Below, piece after piece: positions 1-5,641 of a DNA stretch of 5,641 bases. This DNA is from Bacteroidales bacterium (lineage in GTDB: Bacteria; Bacteroidota; Bacteroidia; Bacteroidales; UBA3824). The notes beneath the pieces were generated by a model. The model made no database searches. It was not told where the DNA came from and was given only the letters and a program-made list of their open reading frames with translations. The stretch's first letter is position 1. Every line of letters begins with the position of its first letter. A program made the position numbers and the translations under genes. The stretch lies in contig JAEEXW010000213.1 in assembly GCA_016287995.1 (NCBI GenBank), forward strand, positions 1 through 5,641. Direction: 5' to 3'.

Positions 1-89
1 TCGGTTATGTAACCGCTGACGGTAAGTTTTTTTTGAGCAAATGTATTAAGGCTCAAAAAGATAAGTGAAAATAATAAACTGTACTTCAT
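1..89 (-). CDS. N-terminus of an exported protein, possibly a TonB-dependent receptor (partial)
   Basis: The reading frame opens with ATG at 89 and leaves the window after 29 codons. The peptide is a textbook signal sequence: short basic start MKYS, hydrophobic core LLFSLIFLSL (residues 5-14), then NTFA followed by QKK, giving a likely signal peptidase I cut after residue 18 with Gln at +1, which is common in Bacteroidota. The mature start reads KKLTVSGYIT followed by Asp or Glu. This resembles the opening beta-strand (V-S-G-x-V/I-x-D) of the carboxypeptidase-regulatory-like domain that precedes the plug in many Bacteroidota TonB-dependent outer-membrane receptors. That family call is inference from about 10 residues; other secreted proteins also begin this way. 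No Shine-Dalgarno precedes the ATG; upstream bases are A/T-rich. It is transcribed divergently from sbcD and is probably functionally unrelated to it. The gene call is fairly secure, the product less so. Confidence 0.72.
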   Translation of the reverse strand, partial: MKYSLLFSLIFLSLNTFAQKKLTVSGYIT

Positions 90-129
90 GTTTTATCGGT
101 TAATTTAACAAAAATTAAAAAATCGGCTG

Positions 130-137
130 CAAAATTA
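130..137 (-). promoter_or_regulatory. Possible -7 element for the left-edge exported-protein gene
   Basis: Read on the minus strand, these bases are TAATTTTG, an exact match to the Bacteroidota sigma-A -7 consensus TAnnTTTG. The element lies about 40 bases upstream of the ATG at 89, a plausible leader length. I see no good TTTG -33 box at the expected distance. The region is very AT-rich, so a chance match is quite possible. Confidence 0.22.
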
Positions 138-149
138 TCAAAAAAAGAG

Positions 150-180
150 TTCGCATTACGTAAAAAAATAGTTAAATTTG
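150..180 (+). promoter_or_regulatory. Candidate Bacteroidota-type promoter of the sbcDC operon
   Basis: TAAATTTG at 173-180 matches the Bacteroidota -7 consensus TAnnTTTG exactly. TTCG at 150-153 is a 3-of-4 match to the -33 TTTG box, with a 19-base spacer that is typical for this promoter class. Transcription would start near 187 and give a leader of roughly 15-20 bases before the sbcD ATG at 204. The sequence just before the ATG is an A-rich run with no Shine-Dalgarno, as usual in this phylum. The match was seen directly; its activity is inferred. Confidence 0.4.
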
Positions 181-203
181 CAATACAAATTTTATTGTAA
201 AAA

Positions 204-1388
204 ATGAAACTTCTTCACACCGCCGATTGGCATCTTGGCAAAGACCTTTACGGTTATGACCGTAAAAGGGAATTTGAATATTTTTTTGAAGAATTAAAAC
301 GGATATTAAAGGAAAACGAAATTGACATTTTATTAATTTCGGGTGATGTTTTTGACACCGCCTCGCCGGGCAATGCTACTGCAAAATCATATTACGGACT
401 TATCAACTCATTGCATTTTGAGTTTCCTAATTTGGACATTGTGATAACGGGCGGCAATCACGATTCGCCGTCATACCTAAATGCTCCGGGCGAAATTCTT
501 AGAATGTTCAAGACGCGGATTACAGGCTGCGTTTTGCGCCAAGAAAACGGTGAAATTGACTTTGATTCATTAGTTTACGAAATTCCTGATAAAGCCGTTA
601 TATGTGCAGTGCCGTTTTTAAGACGCGGTGATATGTTTCAATCAAAAGACAAGGTTTTAACGGTCGGCGATTTTTATAACGAGGTGGTAACAAGGGCGTT
701 AGCAATTCGCGGTAAAAAACAAATTCCGATAATTGCAACTGGACACCTAACGACCTCAAATGCAAAATATTCCACGACATTAGCCGGAGAACAAGTCGGC
801 GGACAAGACAGCGTAGCCTTAGAAAATTTTCCGCCTGAGGTTACCTATTATGCGTTAGGTCATATTCACCGTCCGCAACCTGTTGACGACAAGCGATTTA
901 TAAGATATTCGGGTTCGCCGTTGGCGTTTTCTTTCGCGGAAAAAGATTATAATCATTCGCTGACTATTGTGGAGTTTTCGGGCAAGGAAATCAGCGAAAT
1001 ACGGTTGGAAAAAATTCCCGCCCTTATTCCCCTAAAAACCGTCCCCGATTGCCCTAAAACTTTGGAAGAAGTAAAAACGGTGCTTTCAAAATTGCCCGAC
1101 GATGAGGATATGTATTTGGAGGTCAACTTGTTGCAAGAGTTTATAAACCCTGACAACAAAGCCGCAGTAATAGAAACTTTGAAAAATAAAAAAGCAAAAT
1201 TCTGTACTTTTAAGCGGAATATTTTTAATGACGGCAATTCTGCAAAAACGCTTCAACCGCTTAGCGCAGAAGAGTTTAGAAATACCGACCCATTGAAAAT
1301 CATAAAAGAAATCTACAAAATTAAACAAAAGTGCGAACTCGGCGAAGAGTTTTCCGCAATGCTGAAAAAAATAATCGAAGAGATATGA
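204..1388 (+). CDS. sbcD: SbcD, Mre11-type nuclease subunit of the SbcCD complex
   Basis: This 394-residue protein is the nuclease partner of SbcC. In the family, the SbcCD complex is an ATP-stimulated double-strand exonuclease and single-strand endonuclease that uses Mn2+, cuts DNA hairpins and processes blocked DNA ends in the cytoplasm. The calcineurin-like phosphoesterase fingerprint is complete: D8-x-H10 in HTADWHLG, D48 in SGDVFD, N85-H86-D87 in GGNHD, H181 in ATGHLT, and H220/H222 in ALGHIH. The SGSPLAFSF segment after about residue 236 is also typical of SbcD. Residues 270-394 form the capping and C-terminal regions that contact SbcC. The length matches the family (about 400 aa). The chosen ATG gives the conserved N-terminus MKLLHTADWH directly, so no alternative start is needed. 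The stop codon overlaps the sbcC start (ATGA, 1385-1388), indicating translational coupling and near-stoichiometric production. No disruption is seen. Confidence 0.97.
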   Translation: MKLLHTADWHLGKDLYGYDRKREFEYFFEELKRILKENEIDILLISGDVFDTASPGNATAKSYYGLINSLHFEFPNLDIVITGGNHDSPSYLNAPGEILRMFKTRITGCVLRQENGEIDFDSLVYEIPDKAVICAVPFLRRGDMFQSKDKVLTVGDFYNEVVTRALAIRGKKQIPIIATGHLTTSNAKYSTTLAGEQVGGQDSVALENFPPEVTYYALGHIHRPQPVDDKRFIRYSGSPLAFSFAEKDYNHSLTIVEFSGKEISEIRLEKIPALIPLKTVPDCPKTLEEVKTVLSKLPDDEDMYLEVNLLQEFINPDNKAAVIETLKNKKAKFCTFKRNIFNDGNSAKTLQPLSAEEFRNTDPLKIIKEIYKIKQKCELGEEFSAMLKKIIEEI

Positions 1389-4300
1389 AATTAAGAAAAA
1401 TCATCATAAAAAACCTCGCGACTTTTGAAGATGCCGAAATTGATTTTACGACAGAGCCGCTGAAAAATTCACCGCTGTTTCTTATTTGTGGCGATACCGG
1501 CGCGGGCAAAAGTACGATAACCGATGCTGTAAGTCTTTCGCTTTATGGTAAAACGCCAAGATTTGAAAACGTTGAAAAAGAGGATATTACGGTTGAAAAT
1601 TCCACAATCGCCAAAACTTCCGACTCGCGGCACGTTATGCGGCACGGCACGGCTGAGGCTCTGGCGGCAACAATTTTTGAGGCTTATAACGGCAACGTTT
1701 ACAAAGCCGAATGGTATGTGCAGAGAGCCCGCAAAAAAACTATTGGCACACTTCACAACGCCAAAAATACGCTTTACATTTTCAAAAATTCTCAGTTTGA
1801 GCCTTTGACGGAAAAGCAAAAAGAGTTTGACGTAGAAATTGAAAAACTCACGGGACTAAATTTCGACCGTTTTATCCGTTGCGTGATGTTGGCGCAAAAC
1901 CAGTTTTCAAAATTTCTGTATGCAGACCGCGACAAAAAGTCAGAAATCTTGCAAATGCTGACAAATACAGATATTTACGAAAAAATATCGGTTAGAATTT
2001 TTGAAAAATACAAAGAGGCAAAATCCTTAGTTGAGCAACAGGACAGATTTTTGGAAAATATAAAACTGCTTTCCGAGGACGAAAAAAACGAAATCGAAAA
2101 CCAGAAAGCCGCGTTTCAAAAAAACTTGGAGCAAGTAAATGCTGAAACTTCAAAAATTCAAACGCAAACTCTTTGGAAAAAAACGTTTGACGATTTGAAT
2201 TTATTTTTTCAAAAAAAAATAACGGAAAAGCAACTTGCAGAAAAAGCAAAAGAAAATTTTGCTGATAAGCAAAACACTATCAATCAATTAGAACTGTGTA
2301 TAGATAAATTTAAAACGTTAAATGAAAATCTCAGCGAGATAAAAAATGAAAAATCGACATTAGAAACAGAGTTAAAAACATACGAAACTACTTATATTCA
2401 GTATTTTAAGTATTATAATTTTTTATTACAAAAAAATCAAACGCTTAGTTCTGAAATTTCTGAAATAGAACAAAAATATGCAAAGATGTCAGAAAAAGAA
2501 GAAATTTATCAAAATATTCAGACGATAGACTCTTTGCTTAATAATTTCAACGCAGCGGAATTGAAAATCAAAAACGAAGATTTGAAGATTGTAGATGTAA
2601 AAAACAAAATACTACAAAATTCTAAAAAGTTGGAATTTTTGTCTAATAAATTTTCCGCCATCGAAACAGAAAAAAACAATTTAAAAAAGGTTTTGGACGA
2701 AAAAGTTGCCTCTCTTAATGCTATTGATATTACGAAACTGAATGACGAAGAAGTCTTGATTGATAAAAAAATAAACAATATTTTAGGAGCGGAAAAACTA
2801 TTTTCAGAATACGAAAACCAAAAGGAAAATCTTAAAAAAACAGAATCACAACTATCTGAAAATAAAGCAAATATAGATAAAAATGCTTCTATATTGAAAG
2901 ACTTGTCTTTAAGACGTATTGCTGAGGAGGCAGCCTTTAAGACCGCCGATAATATTTATCAGCGGCAGTTGATTGCTTCAAGCAAAAGTGTTGAAGATTT
3001 GAGACGGACTTTAAAGCAAGGCGAGCCGTGTCCTGTTTGTGGCGTTCCGTTTTCAGGAGAAGTTTATCATTTGGTTGAAAATCAGTTAGATATAGTTAAA
3101 AAACAGAGAGATGTTGCGGACAAAAATCTGCGGGAAATCGATAATCAAATTTCCGCTTTAAAACGTGAGACTTTGAACGCAGAAACCACTGTCAAAAAAC
3201 TTGAAGAAGAAATAATTCCGTACAAGGAAAAGATTTCTCTTCTTTCGCAGCGGCTCAACAAGGCATCTAAATTCTTTGCTGAAACTGAGAAAATTTCAAT
3301 CGGGACAGCGGAAGTTTTGTTGCAAGTTTTGCCTGAATTAAGGCAAAAAGCGGAAAAAGAAAAAGCCGCGTTGCTCTTTACCCGGCAGGAACATTCAAAG
3401 CGCGTGAGTAACGAAAAGACTGCCCGCGAAAAATTTGAAACCTCCAACGCCGGAGCGGAAAAATTGAAGGCTGAAATTCAAAATTTGGAAAAAGAAACTG
3501 CGGTTTTGAAAGCCTCGCTAACAGAATTTTCTGTTAGCAAAGACGGCTTTATGTCCGAGAAAGAAAACATTCTGACAAATTTATCAGACTTTTTTGCAAA
3601 TCAAGAAAATATTATTGCAATTAAAGAAAATTCTCTTGCGTTTAAGAAAAATATTGACTCTGAAAGCGTAGTTTTCAACTCGTTAAAAGAAAAACTCCAA
3701 GAAAAAAGGTTAAAATTTGAGGCTTTTAATAAGATGGCTGATAGTTCAAAGAAGATTGAACGCCTTGCAGAATGTTTTCTTGTTGAAGAACCTAAAATTG
3801 TCGCTGAAACAGACGACAAAACCTTGGAACTTTTGCCGGAAAACATCACAGAATTAGAAGTAAAAACCAAAAACAATCTTGCAAAAAAAACTGTGCTTTA
3901 CGACAAGCAAAAGGCTTGTGAAGAAAAATTTTCAGAACTCATTTCAGAAGTTAATGCGGCAAATCCATCGTGGAAGTTAACGGAGGAAAAAGTAAAAAAA
4001 CTTCTCTTATTGCCGGAAGGCGAACTCAAAAAACTGAAAGACGAATTTCAAAACATTAACTCAAATCTTATAAAGGCAGAGCAGTCGCTCTTGGACGCAA
4101 AACAACGAATAGAAGAGCATTTGAAAAAAGACGGCAAAACAGACTTGCCGCTTGAAGTGCTTGAAAAAATGTTTGCCGATTTGAAAAACAAAAACGAAAA
4201 CATTTCAAGAGACATAAATGCACTTTCCATCAAAATAGAAACCGACAAAAACGAGCAGAAAAAAAGTCTCAAAATCTTGCAGGACAAAGAAAATTTTTCA

Positions 4301-4813
4301 AAGCAGTTGGAGAAATGGTCGGTGCTAAATTCAGCCTTAGGTTCTGCTGACGGTAAAAAACTGAGGGTTTATGCGCAAAACTACACACTGCAAATCCTGC
4401 TCAAAAACGCCAATTTCAACCTCCAAAAACTTTCAGATAAGTATCAACTGACATGTCAGAGTGATTCTCTTGCAATCTTCGTAAATGACTTGGAAATGGG
4501 CGTAGAACGTCCAGCATCAACTCTTTCGGGTGGCGAAAGTTTTATGGTTTCGCTCTGTCTTGCCTTAGGTCTGTCGGATATGATGCAAAACGGTTTTCAA
4601 ACGCAGACGCTTTTTATTGACGAGGGTTTTGGAACGCTTGACGAAAATTCTTTGAACCATGTTGTTGCGATGCTCGAAAAACTCAAAAATCAGGGCCGTC
4701 AGGTCGGAATAATCTCTCACGTCAAAGAACTTCAAGAAAGAATTTCTGCAAAAATAAAAGTGCAAAAAACTATCGGAGATAATACAAAAAGCAAGATTCT
4801 AATAAAAAATTAA
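1385..4813 (+). CDS. sbcC: SbcC, Rad50/SMC-like ATPase subunit of the SbcCD complex
   Basis: This 1142-residue protein is the ATPase and DNA-tethering subunit that gates the SbcD nuclease. Domain order: N-terminal ATPase lobe (about 1-185) with Walker A GDTGAGKST at 36-44 and Q-loop Q171 in MLAQNQFSKFL; a long coiled-coil arm rich in Lys, Glu and Asn (about 186-548); zinc hook C549-P-V-C552, where two SbcC molecules pair through Zn2+; a returning coiled-coil arm (about 553-974); and a C-terminal lobe opening with the SbcC-typical GSADGKK segment. That lobe carries the ABC signature LSGGES at 1047-1052, Walker B LFIDE with D1079/E1080, D-loop L1085-D1086, and H-loop H1112. All ATPase residues look intact. 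The start at 1385 gives the family-typical MKLRKIIIKNLATF; an in-frame GTG at 1331 would add 18 basic residues inside sbcD and is less likely. The final codons lie inside the terminator stem. The protein is slightly longer than E. coli SbcC. Confidence 0.97.
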   Translation: MKLRKIIIKNLATFEDAEIDFTTEPLKNSPLFLICGDTGAGKSTITDAVSLSLYGKTPRFENVEKEDITVENSTIAKTSDSRHVMRHGTAEALAATIFEAYNGNVYKAEWYVQRARKKTIGTLHNAKNTLYIFKNSQFEPLTEKQKEFDVEIEKLTGLNFDRFIRCVMLAQNQFSKFLYADRDKKSEILQMLTNTDIYEKISVRIFEKYKEAKSLVEQQDRFLENIKLLSEDEKNEIENQKAAFQKNLEQVNAETSKIQTQTLWKKTFDDLNLFFQKKITEKQLAEKAKENFADKQNTINQLELCIDKFKTLNENLSEIKNEKSTLETELKTYETTYIQYFKYYNFLLQKNQTLSSEISEIEQKYAKMSEKEEIYQNIQTIDSLLNNFNAAELKIKNEDLKIVDVKNKILQNSKKLEFLSNKFSAIETEKNNLKKVLDEKVASLNAIDITKLNDEEVLIDKKINNILGAEKLFSEYENQKENLKKTESQLSENKANIDKNASILKDLSLRRIAEEAAFKTADNIYQRQLIASSKSVEDLRRTLKQGEPCPVCGVPFSGEVYHLVENQLDIVKKQRDVADKNLREIDNQISALKRETLNAETTVKKLEEEIIPYKEKISLLSQRLNKASKFFAETEKISIGTAEVLLQVLPELRQKAEKEKAALLFTRQEHSKRVSNEKTAREKFETSNAGAEKLKAEIQNLEKETAVLKASLTEFSVSKDGFMSEKENILTNLSDFFANQENIIAIKENSLAFKKNIDSESVVFNSLKEKLQEKRLKFEAFNKMADSSKKIERLAECFLVEEPKIVAETDDKTLELLPENITELEVKTKNNLAKKTVLYDKQKACEEKFSELISEVNAANPSWKLTEEKVKKLLLLPEGELKKLKDEFQNINSNLIKAEQSLLDAKQRIEEHLKKDGKTDLPLEVLEKMFADLKNKNENISRDINALSIKIETDKNEQKKSLKILQDKENFSKQLEKWSVLNSALGSADGKKLRVYAQNYTLQILLKNANFNLQKLSDKYQLTCQSDSLAIFVNDLEMGVERPASTLSGGESFMVSLCLALGLSDMMQNGFQTQTLFIDEGFGTLDENSLNHVVAMLEKLKNQGRQVGIISHVKELQERISAKIKVQKTIGDNTKSKILIKN

Positions 4814-4850
4814 AGGACACCAAAAAGTGTCCTTTAATTTTTTATTAGAA
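4797..4850. terminator. Bidirectional intrinsic terminator between convergent sbcC and DUF3127 genes
   Basis: Bases 4797-4820 and 4827-4850 are perfect reverse complements (24 bp), separated by the loop CAAAAA (4821-4826). The core is AAAGGACAC/GTGTCCTTT. On the plus strand this core is followed by six T at 4838-4843, and on the minus strand by six T complementary to 4804-4809, so it can end transcripts from both sides. The stem extends past the usual terminator core into coding sequence. It contains the last four sbcC codons plus part of a fifth and the sbcC TAA (4811-4813), and the Phe and TAA codons (4850-4845) of the convergent gene. Confidence 0.93.
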
Positions 4851-5252
4851 CGGTAAATCGTCTGCGCCTTCTGCCTTAGGCTGTTCTGTGGGAACTGTTG
4901 GGGGAGGAGGGGTAGGCGTTGAGGTTTGTTGTGTGTTGCCACCTGAGTTTGTATTGCTAGGACCTGTTGCCCCTGAATCAAGTTTTTGGACATTGATTGC
5001 TGTTAGATCAGTATAAACTTTGTCCTGCCATTCGCGACTATTGATTTCAAAGGTAACTCTTACCATTTCACCTACTTGAAAGTTGTTAAGATTGATTCTG
5101 TCGTTCCATACCATAAATTGTGCGTATGAGACAAACTGACCTCCTAATTGTTCTATTACAAAACTTTGTTTTTTCCAATTTTTACCGTTTTTACCGGTGC
5201 CGGAGGTAGCAGCCAATATTTCGTGAAATTTGCCATCTACTTCTAATGCCAT
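4845..5252 (-). CDS. DUF3127-type small OB-fold/SSB-like protein with an acidic DDLPF tail
   Basis: This 135-residue protein begins MALEVDGKF and carries the pattern I recognise from DUF3127 proteins: a GK strand near the start, a W-K-K-Q-S-F-V-I-E segment (26-34), a G-E-x-V-R-V-T-F-E-I strand (61-70) and R-E-W-Q-D-K (73-78). Residues 1-90 are probably an OB-fold. Residues 91-128 are a low-complexity Gly/Asn/Thr/Pro linker including PPPP at 115-118. The end, EGADDLPF, copies the acidic-hydrophobic tip by which bacterial SSB recruits repair and replication proteins. This architecture suggests nucleic-acid binding with protein docking, but the family has no settled function. It lies 31 bases downstream of a paralogue (about 40% identical over 90 residues by eye) and is probably co-transcribed with it, converging on sbcC. 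A-rich bases and no Shine-Dalgarno precede the ATG. It is not a canonical Ssb. Confidence 0.85.
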   Translation of the reverse strand: MALEVDGKFHEILAATSGTGKNGKNWKKQSFVIEQLGGQFVSYAQFMVWNDRINLNNFQVGEMVRVTFEINSREWQDKVYTDLTAINVQKLDSGATGPSNTNSGGNTQQTSTPTPPPPTVPTEQPKAEGADDLPF

Positions 5253-5283
5253 TTCTTTGTAAGTTTTTATAAGTTATACAATA

Positions 5284-5625
5284 TTAAAAAGGTGCTGTCT
5301 CATTTGTTTGAGGTGCTCCACTTTCTGGTGTTGACGATGTGTTAGCAGACGGATTACTTAAGTTGACAAGTCTCCAAGCCCTAAGACTTGTAATATATTT
5401 GTCTTGCCATTGATTGCAACGTATATCAAAAGAAACTCTTACCGAATCACCTTCTTTAACAGTAGATAAATCAACTCCTTTATTGAATACATCAAAAGCA
5501 GCCTTAGTAGGAAAACTGCCCGGAACTTCTATCATAAAATCCTGAGAAGTCCATGTGCCATTATTTCCCTCGCCTGAACGTTCGGGAAATATTTTAACGA
5601 TTTTACCTTGAATTTCTAATGCCAT
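5284..5625 (-). CDS. DUF3127-type small OB-fold protein, paralogue with a degenerate tail
   Basis: This 113-residue protein begins MALEIQGKIVKIFPERSGEG and keeps the DUF3127 pattern: SQDFMIEV (27-34), a PTKAAFDVFN strand (39-48), G-D-S-V-R-V-S-F-D-I (59-68), Q-W-Q-D-K (72-76) and L-R-A-W (81-84). The L-R-A-W segment is closer to the family norm, as I recall it, than the LTAI of the downstream copy. The predicted OB-fold (1-88) is followed by a short Ser/Asn/Pro tail with no proline run, ending NETAPF. The tail keeps the Pro-Phe terminus of an SSB tip but has only one acidic residue, so docking strength may differ. The ATG at 5625 is in frame with the conserved MALE start, identical at DNA level (12 bases) to the downstream paralogue; the overlapping ATG at 5630 is out of frame. 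It is probably the upstream gene of a two-gene unit; its promoter lies mostly outside the window. Function unknown. Confidence 0.83.
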   Translation of the reverse strand: MALEIQGKIVKIFPERSGEGNNGTWTSQDFMIEVPGSFPTKAAFDVFNKGVDLSTVKEGDSVRVSFDIRCNQWQDKYITSLRAWRLVNLSNPSANTSSTPESGAPQTNETAPF

Positions 5626-5641
5626 ATCATTAACGGATTAA

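Noticed and set aside
3..68. Plus-strand open frame ending in TGA at 66-68, readable as the 21-residue tail of an upstream gene
   Set aside because: It is antisense to the minus-strand frame, whose peptide is a convincing signal sequence. The two cannot easily both be real, and the plus-strand tail has no recognisable family features.
953..1328. Long minus-strand open frames opposite sbcD (and similar ones opposite sbcC)
   Set aside because: They lie antisense to well-supported coding sequence, have Phe/Ser/Leu-rich composition typical of reverse-complement Lys/Glu codons, and carry no domain motifs.
1331..1384. Upstream in-frame GTG start giving SbcC 18 extra residues
   Set aside because: The extension is Arg-rich and encoded entirely within sbcD. 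The ATG at 1385 gives the conserved SbcC N-terminus and a standard ATGA coupling overlap.
1545..1808. 87-codon plus-strand frame inside sbcC
   Set aside because: It is a shadow in another frame over the conserved N-terminal ATPase lobe, with no start context or recognisable product.
4799..4993. 64-codon minus-strand frame across the sbcC end and the DUF3127 gene
   Set aside because: It is an out-of-frame reading through the low-complexity linker codons of the DUF3127 gene and runs through the terminator hairpin, so it is not a plausible gene.
4845..5252. Annotation as canonical single-stranded DNA-binding protein Ssb
   Set aside because: The DDLPF tail fits, but the N-terminal domain lacks the usual Ssb opening (an MxxVNKVILIGNLG-like segment) and fits the DUF3127 pattern better.
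1..5641. CRISPR array, insertion sequence, attachment site, tRNA or phage genes
   Set aside because: No regularly spaced repeats, transposase or integrase motifs, terminal repeats with target duplications, or tRNA-like cloverleaf were seen on either strand.

Overview
The window looks like a housekeeping DNA-repair segment from a low-GC member of the Bacteroidota. Four things suggest this: two small proteins of the DUF3127 type, a family I know mainly from Bacteroidota; gene starts preceded by A-rich sequence with no Shine-Dalgarno; a match to the Bacteroidota -7 promoter element (TAnnTTTG) upstream of sbcD; and, at the left edge, the beginning of a secreted protein that reads like the N-terminus of a TonB-dependent receptor. 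No genus can be named from the sequence alone.

Layout from left to right. Positions 1-89 on the minus strand hold the first 29 codons of an exported protein that runs off the window. Positions 90-203 are a 114-base AT-rich divergent intergenic region with candidate promoters. Positions 204-4813 on the plus strand are a two-gene operon, sbcD (394 aa) and sbcC (1142 aa), with a 4-base ATGA stop/start overlap. Positions 4797-4850 form a 24-bp perfect inverted repeat with a 6-base loop. It is a bidirectional terminator that uses the last codons of both sbcC and the convergent gene. Positions 5625-4845 on the minus strand are two tandem paralogous DUF3127 genes (113 aa, then 135 aa), separated by 31 bases. 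The window is almost fully coding, with no gap over 300 bases, and no tRNA, rRNA, CRISPR array or insertion sequence was seen.

How the genes fit together. SbcC (SMC-like ATPase with a CPVC zinc hook) and SbcD (Mre11-type nuclease) should form the bacterial Mre11-Rad50-like complex that opens DNA hairpins and processes double-strand ends. All expected catalytic motifs of both proteins are present. The DUF3127 proteins resemble small OB-fold single-stranded-DNA-binding proteins. The longer one ends in DDLPF, like the protein-docking tip of SSB, while its upstream paralogue ends in ETAPF, a degenerate version. Whether these proteins work with SbcCD is inference from proximity only; they are convergently transcribed and do not share an operon.

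No clearly new system is visible. The most rewarding items are the divergent pair of SSB-like paralogues, the terminator built from the coding ends of two genes, and the sharp AT-rich block in the first coiled-coil arm of sbcC.
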